Counted from the stretch's first letter, positions 15,940 through 24,842 are shown. The stretch: 29,375 nt of DNA from Acinetobacter lwoffii (GCF_002321025.1 NZ_DCLL01000037.1:436-29810); one strand, 5' to 3'. Numbers and translations: made by a program. Notes: generated from the letters alone by a model not told the origin.

Positions 15940-16712
15940 GACATGAGATTGTAGGTGATCGTGTCATCCATGGTGAAGGCACAAGGCTGGAAGAATGGCG
16001 TACCTGTGAAGTTTTGCAACAGATGCCGGAATTCGATATTCCTCAGGTTATTCCACCGGATGCCAGAATCTGCATTATTGCACCTCATCCCGATGATGAA
16101 ATTTTGGGATGTGGAGGTCTGATTCAGCGCCTGGACAAACTTGGCTATCAGATCATACTTTTTGCCGTTACCAATGGGACAGCCAGTCATCCCGGCTCTA
16201 GTCTATATACTCCCAAAGAGTTGAACCAGATTCGTCCTGCTGAAACGCGAGCAGCTTTAGAAGCGTTACCTTTAAAACAGAATATTTTGCGGATCGCTTT
16301 AGATATTCAAGATGGCAAGGTGGCCGAACAGCGGGATGTGTTGCAACAGCATCTGCAATCTTATCTGCAACCGAATGATGTGTTAATTAGCACATTTGTT
16401 CATGATGGACATCCAGATCATGAAATTACGGGGCAGGTCACACAGCAGCTGGCCACTGAACTTCATTTGCCCTGTATTCAGGTCTTGATTTGGGCATGGC
16501 ATTGGGCAACACCTGGAGATACCAGAATTCCCTGGACCGTCGCTCATCAACTCAAATTAACTGAGGAAGAATTACAATATAAGTCTCGAGCTGCGCGGTG
16601 TTTTAAGAGCCAGATCGAGCTTGATCCGACGATAGATCAATCACCGATTCTGCCAGAGCAGGCATTACAACGTATTTTACAGCCCTGGGAGGTGTATCTG
16701 TATGAACAGTAA
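15927..16712 (+). CDS. PIG-L family (LmbE-type) N-deacetylase
   Basis: PIG-L proteins are zinc enzymes that remove acetyl groups from N-acetylglucosamine units in glycolipids, mycothiol-type thiols or antibiotics. The 261-residue protein has the signature PHPDDE at 53-58 and the second zinc motif HPDH at 162-165. No signal peptide or membrane helix is visible, so it acts in the cytosol. AGGAG is 8 bases before the ATG. It overlaps both neighbours, ACAD-like upstream and NodS-like methyltransferase downstream (11 bases). The context suggests deacetylation of an aminosugar that is then N-methylated. Substrate not determined. Confidence 0.9.
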   Translation: MDIIRHEIVGDRVIHGEGTRLEEWRTCEVLQQMPEFDIPQVIPPDARICIIAPHPDDEILGCGGLIQRLDKLGYQIILFAVTNGTASHPGSSLYTPKELNQIRPAETRAALEALPLKQNILRIALDIQDGKVAEQRDVLQQHLQSYLQPNDVLISTFVHDGHPDHEITGQVTQQLATELHLPCIQVLIWAWHWATPGDTRIPWTVAHQLKLTEEELQYKSRAARCFKSQIELDPTIDQSPILPEQALQRILQPWEVYLYEQ

Positions 16713-17316
16713 AGCAGCCTATGATCAGGAATATTTCGATGCCTTATATGCACTGAATCAGGGAGATCCCTGGCAATATGAACAGCGTTGGTATGAACAG
16801 CGCAAACGGCAGATTTGTCTGGCGATCTTGCCGCACTTGCAGTTTGACTCCGCGATTGAGATTGGTTGCAGTAATGGCATCTTTAGTCAGGAACTGGCGC
16901 GGCGGACAAATAGCTTAATGTGTCTGGATGCCAATAATACTGCGATCCAGTTGGCGCAGCAGCGTTTACAAGCTTATCCGCATGTACAGGTGTTACAGCG
17001 GATCGTGCCAGATGATTTGCCCGAACAAAAATTTCAGCTCATTGTCGTCAGTGAGATTTTATATTATCTAAATCCGATTGCTCTGCAACAGGTGCTGACA
17101 TGGCTGCATACTGCACTGGAACCGGGCGGATGTATCTTGAGTTGTCATTGGCGCGCGCCGATCTCGGGATTTGGCTTAAATGGTGAAGATGTCCATCAGT
17201 ATCTCAAAGCGCATTTAAACTATGAACATTGTTTAAGCTTGCAGGACTCCGATTTTTTGGTAGATCTCTGGCTGAATTCAGCGCAATCTGTGGCAGAGCA
17301 GGAGGGTTTGAGATGA
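16702..17316 (+). CDS. NodS-like SAM-dependent methyltransferase
   Basis: The 204-residue class I methyltransferase has motif I IEIGCSNGIF (52-61), acidic D76 in SLMCLDAN, and SEILYYL (117-123). The opening DPW (22-24), followed by an R-W-Y-E-Q-R-K-R stretch and L-P, together with E-I-G-C-S-x-G, closely resembles NodS, which N-methylates the deacetylated glucosamine of rhizobial Nod factors. The neighbour upstream is a deacetylase able to expose such an amine, which strengthens the comparison. GGAGG lies about 9 bases before the ATG. The gene overlaps the glycosyltransferase by the ATGA sequence. An O-methyltransferase role remains possible. Confidence 0.85.
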   Translation: MNSKAAYDQEYFDALYALNQGDPWQYEQRWYEQRKRQICLAILPHLQFDSAIEIGCSNGIFSQELARRTNSLMCLDANNTAIQLAQQRLQAYPHVQVLQRIVPDDLPEQKFQLIVVSEILYYLNPIALQQVLTWLHTALEPGGCILSCHWRAPISGFGLNGEDVHQYLKAHLNYEHCLSLQDSDFLVDLWLNSAQSVAEQEGLR

Positions 17317-18026
17317 AGAAAATCGGTGTGGTGATTCCGGCCTGTAATGAAGAAGCCTATATTGAACGCTGCCTATTAGCGTTAAAATCAGCACAAACTT
17401 ATTTTTTTCAATACTTTAAAACAATAAAAAATCTTCCTGAAATTCATATTCTCGTGGTCTTGGATCATTGTACTGATAGTACCGCTGCTAAAGTTCAGCA
17501 AATGAACATTTCAGCTATCAGTTGCGACTTCCGAAATGTCGGTAAGGCACGCCATTTGGGCATTCAGCAAATGATCAAGCAAAGCTGTGACTGGATTTGC
17601 TGTACCGATGCCGATTCATTCGTACAGTGTGACTGGTTTCAGGTGATGTTACAGCATCAACCCACCGATGCGATTTGTGGTGTGGTCGAGCTGGATCAAT
17701 GGGATCATTTAAGCCGGAAAACCCGTCAGGCTTATCTCCGACATTATCAGGACAGCATGGGACATCGGCATGTTCATGGCGCAAACCTGTGTTTTAAAGC
17801 TTCGGCTTATATACAGGTCAATGGGTTTCAGCAACTGGACTGTCATGAAGATGTCGATTTCATCCGTCGTTTAGAAAAAGCTGACGCGCAGATTGTCTGG
17901 TCGAATCAGCTGAGAGTCACTACCAGCAGTCGTCTTAGCTCAAAAATTGCTGCAGGTTTTGCCCATTTTCTGCAAAAACTTGAGCTTAAGCAGGCCGCGA
18001 AAAAACCGATCAGCCTGTGCAAATAA
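17313..18026 (+). CDS. Family 2 glycosyltransferase (GT-A fold)
   Basis: The 237-residue protein begins KKIGVVIPACNEEAYIERC, the nucleotide-binding start of GT2 enzymes. It has the metal-binding DAD at 99-101 (CCTDADSF) and the catalytic-base region HED at 168-170 (DCHEDVDFI). It lacks membrane helices, unlike NodC or other processive chitin/cellulose-type synthases, so it likely adds one sugar to a soluble or peripheral acceptor. I chose the ATG at 17313 because it overlaps the methyltransferase stop (ATGA) and has GGAGG 7 bases upstream; the earlier in-frame start lies inside the methyltransferase. It ends the operon, with a terminator about 110 bases downstream. Confidence 0.88.
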   Translation: MKKIGVVIPACNEEAYIERCLLALKSAQTYFFQYFKTIKNLPEIHILVVLDHCTDSTAAKVQQMNISAISCDFRNVGKARHLGIQQMIKQSCDWICCTDADSFVQCDWFQVMLQHQPTDAICGVVELDQWDHLSRKTRQAYLRHYQDSMGHRHVHGANLCFKASAYIQVNGFQQLDCHEDVDFIRRLEKADAQIVWSNQLRVTTSSRLSSKIAAGFAHFLQKLELKQAAKKPISLCK

Positions 18027-18138
18027 AAGCATAAAACTATAAATTTTATACAATCAGATACTTGTAAAAAATCTTAAAATTCGTGTCTAAAAACTATTCC
18101 ATTTAAATTTATTCTGTTTATAATTCACGCAAATTCAG

Positions 18139-18182
18139 CCCCGCAAACTTATACATTCTAGCTATAAGTCTGTGGGGTTTTT
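18139..18182 (+). terminator. Terminator of the four-gene operon
   Basis: CCCCGCAAACTTATA (from 18139) pairs with TATAAGTCTGTGGGG (ending 18177), with one wobble and one mismatch, then five Ts. It lies 112 bases after the glycosyltransferase stop and before the MFS gene. Confidence 0.75.
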
Positions 18183-18231
18183 CTATGGATGAACGGTAAT
18201 GGATGCCTGAGCCTTCTTTTTTGGTAATACA

Positions 18232-19476
18232 ATGTTCAATCAAACACTGCTTTCTCGAATTCAGTCTCCATCACCATATCTATGGCAGAAAATAGCGACT
18301 GCGTTATGCTTCTTTAGCTTGGGCTTTAGTACTGCGGCTTGGGCACCCTTAATTCCATATGCACAGCAGCGCCTGTTATTAAATCATGCTGATTTTGGCC
18401 TGTTATTGCTGTGTGCCGGAATCGGTTCAATGCTGGCGATGCCGCTGGCCGGTCGACTGGCCAATGCCTTGGGTTGCCGTGCTGTTTTGGCCGTAATTCT
18501 CAGTGCATTTTTATTTATTTTGCCTGCTCTGGCTTATAGTCCGAATCATTTAATGATGGCAATCAGCCTGTTTTTCTTTGGTGCCAGTGCCGGTGCTTTG
18601 GGCGTGACTGTCAATATCCAGGCTGCACAGATTGAGAAAAAACTCGGTAAAAGTTTAATGTCGGGTTTTCATGGCGTATGTAGTTTAGGTGGTCTGGCAG
18701 GCGTACTGGGCATGACCATGTTAATGGGACTTGGCTTGGCGCCTTTAACCGGTGCGGTGATTGTCAGTGTAATTTTGCTGCTTATTGCCTTATTCGCTGT
18801 TCCTTTAAGTTTGGGTGCTGAGCCAAAAACAGCGGTAGAAGAAACATCACCAGAACAACCGGTAAAAAAAGCAGCACCGACCTGGGCAATTTTAGGTATT
18901 GGTCTGATCTGTTTTGTGGCTTTTCTTTCGGAAGGTGCCGCCATGGACTGGAGTGGTATTTATCTTGCTACTGAGTTCAGCCTGCCTGCGGCGCAAACCG
19001 GTCTGGCTTATAGTTTCTTTGCGGGTTTGATGGTACTAGGACGTTTTAGCGGTCACCTGATTATTCAGCAGTTTGGTGAAAAAAATACGATTCTGTTAAG
19101 TGCACTCTTGGCTGCAACTGGTTTATTAACCGTGGTTTTTGCCCCAGTCTGGCAAGTGGTGTTGGTCGGCTATGCGATTTTAGGTTTAGGTAGTGCCAAC
19201 ATTGTACCGCTGATGTTTTCCCGTGCAGGACGTCAGAAAACTTTGGCTTCACATGTGGCATTGTCTTATGTATCGGTATTTGCTTATACAGGTTCGTTGA
19301 TTGGGCCAGCATTGGTCGGCTTTGGTAGTGAAATCATCGGATTGAGTCTGGTATTTAGCGTGATTGCGATTGGTCTATTGAGTATTGTGATTTTGAATCA
19401 TTTCACTGCAGACCCAAGCGAAGTACAACAAAGCGAAGAGATTGTGGCTCCTCTTCAAAATGAAACACCAGCTTAA
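18232..19476 (+). CDS. MFS transporter (YbjJ-like)
   Basis: The 414-residue protein has about twelve hydrophobic helices. It begins with a short cytoplasmic segment and a first helix containing FFSLGFSTAAWAPLIPYAQQ, a pattern of YbjJ/FucP-like MFS proteins, followed by the loop GRLANALGCRAVLAV between helices 2 and 3. A long cytoplasmic linker (about 198-220, rich in E, P and K) separates the two halves. The C-terminus is an acidic tail. The ribosome binding site is weak. It stands alone between two terminators, so it is monocistronic, and its substrate is unknown; export of the neighbouring operon's product is possible but unsupported. Confidence 0.85.
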   Translation: MFNQTLLSRIQSPSPYLWQKIATALCFFSLGFSTAAWAPLIPYAQQRLLLNHADFGLLLLCAGIGSMLAMPLAGRLANALGCRAVLAVILSAFLFILPALAYSPNHLMMAISLFFFGASAGALGVTVNIQAAQIEKKLGKSLMSGFHGVCSLGGLAGVLGMTMLMGLGLAPLTGAVIVSVILLLIALFAVPLSLGAEPKTAVEETSPEQPVKKAAPTWAILGIGLICFVAFLSEGAAMDWSGIYLATEFSLPAAQTGLAYSFFAGLMVLGRFSGHLIIQQFGEKNTILLSALLAATGLLTVVFAPVWQVVLVGYAILGLGSANIVPLMFSRAGRQKTLASHVALSYVSVFAYTGSLIGPALVGFGSEIIGLSLVFSVIAIGLLSIVILNHFTADPSEVQQSEEIVAPLQNETPA

Positions 19477-19494
19477 TGCTGGTGTTTTTTTTTT
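19463..19494 (+). terminator. Terminator of the MFS gene
   Basis: AAACACCAGC (19463-19472) pairs with GCTGGTGTTT (19478-19487) around a TTAAT loop that contains the stop codon, followed by a long T-tract. A compact design in which coding sequence forms half the stem. Confidence 0.9.
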
Positions 19495-19504
19495 ACTTAA
19501 AAAT

Positions 19505-20938
19505 TTAGGCATGCATACTGAACTGGTTTGAAACTCCTGCAGCCACCGGACGATAGATCCGCAAGCTTTGTGAGTTTTTCAGGTCAGTAATAAACTGATC
19601 ACGCCAGCGAATAATATCGAAATTTTTCAAGCCTTGGCTTAAATAACGATAGCGCTCTAAACGTTCTGATTTAGACATGCGCAGCGCCTTCTTCAAAGCT
19701 TTAGCCATACTGTCATGCTCATAAGGATCGACCAGTAAGGCTTCTTTCATTTGTTCAGCAGCACCGGCATATTTAGATAGAATCAAGACACCCGGATCTA
19801 AAGGATCCTGTGCAGCAATATATTCCTTGGCGACCAGATTCATGCCGTCCCGGATCGAATTTACCCAGCAGATATCTGCCTTACGATACAGTTGCATCAA
19901 GGCCTCATGGCCCAAGGTGTCATAGCTGCAATCGAAGGGTAACCAGTCCGCTGTGCCATGCTGGCTATTAAGTTCATGCACGGCAGATTTAAATTGCGTA
20001 TACAGGTTCTTATAGGTCTTTACATCCAGCCGGCATGGGCAGGCAATTTGTAATTGCTGGAATTGATTTTTAAACTCCGGCTGATCTTCCAGCAAGCTCT
20101 GTAAAGATCCGATTTTCTCCAATAAACCTTTACTATAATCAATCCGGTCAACTGAAATGATGGTTTTATAAGGCTGCACGGTCTCCAGGTCAAAGGGAAG
20201 CTTTTCCAGATGAGTATCTGAGGCCTGATTCTGTAGTTGCACGGGATGCACACCAATCGGATAGCATTTCACATGAATCTTTCGAGATTGATAATTCAGG
20301 ATTTCATTGTGACGATGCTGCACTTTTAAGGTCTGTTCAAGGAAATTTAAACAGTTTTCCTGATCGCGAGAGGTCTGCAAACCAAGTACATCATAGTTGG
20401 CCAAATGATGTGCCAGATCACGATGGGCGGGTAAAGTCTGCCAGAGCCTGAGTTCAGGAAAGGGAATATGCAGGAAAAATCCAATACGGTTACGCATGCC
20501 CAGTTTACGGCAATAATGCGCCACGCTTAAAAAATGATAATCATGGATCCAGATAATGTCATGTGGAGATGCCACTTGTTTCAGGTGCTTGGCAAAACGC
20601 AAATTGACATCCTGATAGATTTTGAAATCCTGCGGCTGATAGTCTACAAGCTGATGCTGGTCGTGCATCAGCGGCCATAATGCATTGTTGGCAAAACCAC
20701 AATAGAAACCTTGATATTGGGATTCAGTCAATGGACTCGTGTGATATTCAACATTTTGATGCTTCAGGATTTGAAACTTCTGCTCTTTCGTCTGGTCAAC
20801 TCGGGATCCATTCCAGCCAACCCAGATACCGCCTATATCCTGCAAAGCATCCTGCAATGCCACCGCTAATCCACCTGCCTGTGTATTGTCTGACTTAGGT
20901 AGATTTACACGATTTGATAACACTATGAGTTTCGACAT
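19505..20938 (-). CDS. otsA: Trehalose-6-phosphate synthase
   Basis: OtsA joins UDP-glucose and glucose-6-phosphate to give trehalose-6-phosphate. The 477-residue GT20 enzyme has the N-terminal loop SNRVNLP with AGGLAVAL, WIHDYHFL, the phosphate/nucleotide-binding SVDRIDYSKGLLEK, and NSIRDGMNLVAKEYIA near the C-terminal half. The ATG at 20938 matches the family start (M-S-K-L-I-V-L-S-N-R). It overlaps the end of otsB by 44 bases, so the two genes are translationally linked in the order otsB-otsA. The product protects against osmotic, heat and drying stress, in keeping with the nearby dps and katE. The gene converges with the MFS gene at a terminator. Confidence 0.95.
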   Translation of the reverse strand: MSKLIVLSNRVNLPKSDNTQAGGLAVALQDALQDIGGIWVGWNGSRVDQTKEQKFQILKHQNVEYHTSPLTESQYQGFYCGFANNALWPLMHDQHQLVDYQPQDFKIYQDVNLRFAKHLKQVASPHDIIWIHDYHFLSVAHYCRKLGMRNRIGFFLHIPFPELRLWQTLPAHRDLAHHLANYDVLGLQTSRDQENCLNFLEQTLKVQHRHNEILNYQSRKIHVKCYPIGVHPVQLQNQASDTHLEKLPFDLETVQPYKTIISVDRIDYSKGLLEKIGSLQSLLEDQPEFKNQFQQLQIACPCRLDVKTYKNLYTQFKSAVHELNSQHGTADWLPFDCSYDTLGHEALMQLYRKADICWVNSIRDGMNLVAKEYIAAQDPLDPGVLILSKYAGAAEQMKEALLVDPYEHDSMAKALKKALRMSKSERLERYRYLSQGLKNFDIIRWRDQFITDLKNSQSLRIYRPVAAGVSNQFSMHA

Positions 20939-21776
20939 GTAATTTCTCCAATAATAATTGTTGTTGTGCTTTCAGTATTTCTAAAAATTCTGCTAGAAAA
21001 GCCTGTACTTGAGTCACGTTCTCGAGGCGATGTTGTGCCACGGTGTTGCCTGTACCGACTTTGATAGAGCAGCCTTTGAATGTGTTGATGACTTGAAAAC
21101 CGGCTTCGTCGGTCAGGTCATCTCCGATAAAAATGGGGTAATGATCACTTAAGTGATATTGCTGAATGATTTGCTGGATGGCTGAACCTTTATTTGCCCC
21201 TTTGGGCACCAGTTCGAATACAAACTTTCCAGCCTTAAGTTCAAAATCCTGAAAATGAGTAAGACAATTCAAGGCAAATGCATGCACTTGATGCTCTAAA
21301 TAGGGATGTTCACGAAAATGCAGGGCGACTGAATAGTCTTTAATTTCTATTCGAGTCTGAGGAATATTATTACTATGTTCTGTAATATAATTTTTTAATA
21401 ATTCAAACTGTTTAGGATTTAAATCAATTAACTTGCTTAAACGCGATTGATAGCTTAATTCCAGACCGTGAGAACCGGCAATATTCCAGTCAAATGGATA
21501 AATAAGTTTTTGGGCTTGTGCAATTGAGCGACCGGTCACTAATATTAGCTGAATATATTGTTGTAACTCTTTTAAGGTATTTAAGGTTCCGCTCTTAATT
21601 ATACTTTTTGCTGGATCTGGGTGGAATTCAGAAATGGTTCCATCAATATCAAGAAATAAAACAAGTTCGTGAGAATAAATAATAGGTTTGAGCTGATTTA
21701 AAATCACTTGAGGTAATATATAAGAAGATGTAGCAAGTGAATCTTCTAGGTCTTGATCTTCTTTGAGAATCGACAT
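20895..21776 (-). CDS. otsB: Trehalose-6-phosphate phosphatase
   Basis: OtsB removes the phosphate from trehalose-6-phosphate. It belongs to the HAD superfamily: catalytic D43 and D45 in FLDIDGT, threonine motif II in LVTGRS (about 79-84), and the magnesium-binding GDDLTDEAGF (218-227). At 293 residues it is slightly longer than typical OtsB because of an acidic N-terminal segment of about 35 residues. It is first in the otsBA operon and is preceded by an unusually long, very AT-rich region. Confidence 0.94.
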   Translation of the reverse strand: MSILKEDQDLEDSLATSSYILPQVILNQLKPIIYSHELVLFLDIDGTISEFHPDPAKSIIKSGTLNTLKELQQYIQLILVTGRSIAQAQKLIYPFDWNIAGSHGLELSYQSRLSKLIDLNPKQFELLKNYITEHSNNIPQTRIEIKDYSVALHFREHPYLEHQVHAFALNCLTHFQDFELKAGKFVFELVPKGANKGSAIQQIIQQYHLSDHYPIFIGDDLTDEAGFQVINTFKGCSIKVGTGNTVAQHRLENVTQVQAFLAEFLEILKAQQQLLLEKLHVETHSVIKSCKST

Positions 21777-22833
21777 AAATACTACCTAAGCCTCTGAAAT
21801 TAAATTGATTTAAAAGTTAAAACTACCTGAATGTTCATTGATCTGATTAAATTTATAACATATTTCATTTAACAGACTGGCTTTAAGTGCAGAAACGAAA
21901 CACTTTTAACAAGTACAGTTACTTTGTAAGATTTAGAAATATTTTGGTAGAAATCCAGTATTGTTAATAAATTTTAAAAATAAATTATAAGGATTTTATA
22001 TTTTAAAGTTTTCTTGGATTGATTGTTTTTTAGAGTTTTAGATAATAAGATTTATTATTTAATCGTTATTTTTGAATATGTATTTTGTAATTAATTTTTC
22101 AGAATATAGTATTTATTATTAATTTGTATTTTATTTTTTAAATATATGGGGAGATATAATTTTGAGATATTTTTAAATATAATAATTTAAATAAATTTAA
22201 AAATTGAGCATATATAATAAAAAATGTAAATTAAGTTCATGAAAATTAATATTTTTTACAATTGGCTAAGCTGTCTTAAAAGGAAAAATACTAAAATTGT
22301 CTAGAGGGAAATTTCGTATTATTAAATTTTCCCGGGACTAATTGGAGAGCTATACAATTTAAACAGCCTCTTAATTTAGCATCTCAGATTATTTTTTAAT
22401 TCTTATTGGTAAATTTTATCAGAGGATAAAAAATCGAAGAAAGACGAACTCCAGCTCTATTACTGAACTCTCAAAATAACTTGAATATTCTTTTTTGAAT
22501 CGAAGCGTAGGTGTTAGATGAAGTTGAACTAAACAGAGAGAAGAGATGTAAGGGTGGTATTGCAATGACAGAGCAGATACAAAAGACGGAAAAACAGATC
22601 ATCAGTGATCTTACATAGGTCAAAAAACTAAGTGATGTTTCAATTAATTTTTTTTTGCTCAAATGGACATGAGCCAATTTAAAATCAGTAACTGATGATA
22701 GAAGAGGCAAGAAATAATTTTTTGAAAAAATAATAAAAGAGCAATCAAAGTGGAGAGAAGCTAAGGGTCGTATCGTATAAGTTAAGAAACCAAACTCAGA
22801 TACAACCCGTCTACTTGTATGAGGGAAAAATAC
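21777..22833. other. Very AT-rich gene desert upstream of otsBA
   Basis: This stretch of about 1 kb has no ORF I would support. The longest frame (22471-22710, minus) lacks a ribosome binding site and has a composition typical of translated AT-rich noise. A short inverted repeat, GGGAAATTT (22306-22314) with AAATTTTCCC (22324-22333), has a one-base bulge. The promoter of otsBA must lie at the left end, but no good -35/-10 pair stands out. Long A/T runs could bind H-NS-like proteins. Confidence 0.45.
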
Positions 22834-23028
22834 TCAGATTTCTCGCCACACTTCATTTTCGTCTTTTAGAGGAATGGTAAAGTTAAAGTCATCATCATTA
22901 CTGACCAGAAGACTGGTTGGAGTCTGCATGACCACTTTCAAAACAGTACCTGCTTCAAAAATAATAGGATCGCAGTTTTCTTTTTGTAGAGTCACCGGTT
23001 TAAGTAATTCAATTACTGAACTTTCCAT
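22834..23028 (-). CDS. Small hypothetical protein
   Basis: I do not recognise this 64-residue protein. It reads MESSVIELLKPVTLQKENCD, then hydrophobic strands (IIFEAGTVLKVVMQ, SLLVSNDDD) and an acidic end (KDENEVWREI). The alternating pattern suggests a small beta-barrel, perhaps SH3- or KOW-like. There is no signal peptide. I chose the ATG at 23028, with GGA about 9 bases upstream, over the TTG at 23040. Codon use looks normal for the region. It stands alone between two long intergenic regions. Confidence 0.55.
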   Translation of the reverse strand: MESSVIELLKPVTLQKENCDPIIFEAGTVLKVVMQTPTSLLVSNDDDFNFTIPLKDENEVWREI

Positions 23029-23040
23029 AGTTTTTTCCAA

Positions 23041-23531
23041 AATAAGATTACTTTTCGATAATTAAATCATAGCATGATTTTTGAAAATTTAACTGTTTCT
23101 TCAAAAACTGAGAACTTGATCAATGACTTATTCAAATAGGGAGTAGTGCTCTATTTAGATTAAAGATACCTAGAAGACATGCAGTATGCCTGATTTTCAT
23201 CCTATTCTCGCAGTGCTCAGAAGCATGAAATTCTTTTACATAAACCCGACAGATAACAGGCATAAAAAAGTCTATCAAAATAACGAAAGGTCAAAAATAT
23301 TATGATTTTTCTGTTTTTTGATATCGCTCGGCTAAATGATAAAAATCGAGAATATAAGGAAAATCATAACGCAGAGCTGAATGATAAAAATAATTTTCTA
23401 GAGACTCGATATCTTTCTATCCTTTTTTACACTAAATTGAAAATTAATGCTTTATAACAGTAAAAATCTAAAATAAGAATAAACTATGCGTCATTTGAAT
23501 GACCAAGAGATATAAGGAGAACTGGGTCGGC
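23041..23531. promoter_or_regulatory. Intergenic region with two copies of AATGATAAAAAT upstream of sbmA
   Basis: No gene is seen in this gap of about 490 bases. AATGATAAAAAT occurs at 23335-23346 and 23380-23391, a 45-base pitch, each preceded by CT plus one base. They could be operator half-sites for the divergent small gene or for sbmA. The second copy has a loose resemblance to a Fur box, not strong enough to call. Confidence 0.35.
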
Positions 23532-24725
23532 ATGTTTAAGTCATTTTTCCCGCAACCCGTCTGGTTTTTTAGCAGCCTGATTTTGTGGTTTATCATTAAT
23601 CTTGTACTTTGGCATAGTGGCGGATCAGGATGGGGAACCTATCTGGGTTTTCCTGAAGGTTATTTTGATGAAAAGCTTACAATCGGTATCGGGCGTTTCT
23701 GGTCAGCTCAATTCATCTGGTTCTATCTCTGGTATTTCATTGCAACTACGATATTTGCGCTGTTCTGGCAATGGAAAGCCGGACACCGATGGCAACGCTG
23801 GTCGGTTTGGGGCTCGGCATTTATTCTTTTTAATATCTGGTTCGGGGTACAGGTCAATGTCGTATTAAATGAATGGTATAGCCCGTTTTATGATCAGATT
23901 CAACAAATGCTCACTAAGGGTGGTGGGGATGTTTCATTGCTGTATCAAGGCGCATTAACCTTTATTTATATTGCGATGGTTTATGTCACTTTAGCGGTAT
24001 TTAACCTGTTTTTTGTCAGTCATTATGTCTTCCGCTGGCGTACCGCGATGAATGATTATTACACCGCACATTGGGAGCAGTTACGTCATATTGAAGGTGC
24101 ATCACAACGTATCCAGGAAGATACCATGCGCTTTGCCAAAACCACGGAGCAGTTAAGTGTTTCCTTGATTGAAGCGCTGATGTTGCTGATGGCATTCCTG
24201 CCGATCTTATATCAGCTCTCTAGTCATGTGAAAGTTTTACCAATTGTAGGGGAAATACCGCATGCTTTAATGTGGGCCTCGATTGGTTGGGCGGTATTGG
24301 GTACGGTCATTTTGATGGTCGTGGGAATGAAGCTGCCCGGACTGGAGTTTAATAACCAGAAAGTTGAGGCAGCCTATCGTAAAGAGTTGGTCTATGGCGA
24401 AGACTATGCTGATCGCGCACATCCGCTGACATTACAAGAACTGTTTAGCCGAGTACGCTGGAATTATTTCCGGTTGTATTTTCACTATGCTTATTTCAAC
24501 ATGGTTCGGATCTGGTACTTGCAGTTGGACAATATTTACGGATTATTTATTCTGTTTCCAAGTATTGCAGCAGGGGCAATTACCCTCGGTTTAATGATGC
24601 AAATCCTAAATGTGTTTGGCAAAGTGCGAGAATCTTTCCAGTACCTGATTTTGTCTTGGCCGACGATTATTGAACTGATGTCGATCTATAAACGTTTGAA
24701 AGCATTTGAATCACATATTGATTAA
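23532..24725 (+). CDS. sbmA: SbmA/BacA-like peptide transporter
   Basis: SbmA is a proton-driven inner-membrane importer for proline-rich antimicrobial peptides, microcins and peptide-like antibiotics; BacA is the rhizobial homologue needed for symbiosis. The 397-residue protein follows E. coli SbmA closely from MFKSFFP at the start, through FFVSHYVFRWRTAMN, LRHIEGASQRIQEDTMRFA, KLPGLEFNNQ and AAYRKELVYGED, to LMSIYKRLKAFE at the end. It has no nucleotide-binding domain. I chose the ATG at 23532, which matches the family start, with AAGGAG about 12 bases upstream; ATG 23499 would add 11 residues with no ribosome binding site. It is monocistronic with its own terminator. Confidence 0.93.
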   Translation: MFKSFFPQPVWFFSSLILWFIINLVLWHSGGSGWGTYLGFPEGYFDEKLTIGIGRFWSAQFIWFYLWYFIATTIFALFWQWKAGHRWQRWSVWGSAFILFNIWFGVQVNVVLNEWYSPFYDQIQQMLTKGGGDVSLLYQGALTFIYIAMVYVTLAVFNLFFVSHYVFRWRTAMNDYYTAHWEQLRHIEGASQRIQEDTMRFAKTTEQLSVSLIEALMLLMAFLPILYQLSSHVKVLPIVGEIPHALMWASIGWAVLGTVILMVVGMKLPGLEFNNQKVEAAYRKELVYGEDYADRAHPLTLQELFSRVRWNYFRLYFHYAYFNMVRIWYLQLDNIYGLFILFPSIAAGAITLGLMMQILNVFGKVRESFQYLILSWPTIIELMSIYKRLKAFESHID

Positions 24726-24755
24726 TTTTTTCTCAGATTCTTACCTTGCTTTATC

Positions 24756-24786
24756 AGCCAAACAGTTTTAGGTTTGGCTTTTTTTA
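24756..24786 (+). terminator. sbmA terminator
   Basis: AGCCAAAC (24756-24763) pairs perfectly with GTTTGGCT (24772-24779), followed by seven more Ts. It lies 30 bases after the sbmA stop. Confidence 0.88.
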
Positions 24787-24823
24787 TGGCGAGTTAGTAT
24801 ACAAAATCCAATGGAAAATATCG

Positions 24824-24842
24824 ATCTGACCGTTGGTCAGAT
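24824..24842. repeat. 8-bp perfect inverted repeat
   Basis: ATCTGACC (24824-24831) and GGTCAGAT (24835-24842) flank three bases. There is no T-tract, so an operator or RNA hairpin is likelier than a terminator. It lies in the 24787-25345 gap, which otherwise holds only the candidate small RNA. Confidence 0.45.

Noticed and set aside
22559..22620. 17-codon ORF MTEQIQKTEKQIISDLT
   Set aside because: Too short, no ribosome binding site, no supporting context.
22471..22710. 79-codon minus-strand frame in the AT-rich desert
   Set aside because: No ribosome binding site, low-complexity Ser/Leu/Phe-rich translation, no recognisable family; likely chance.
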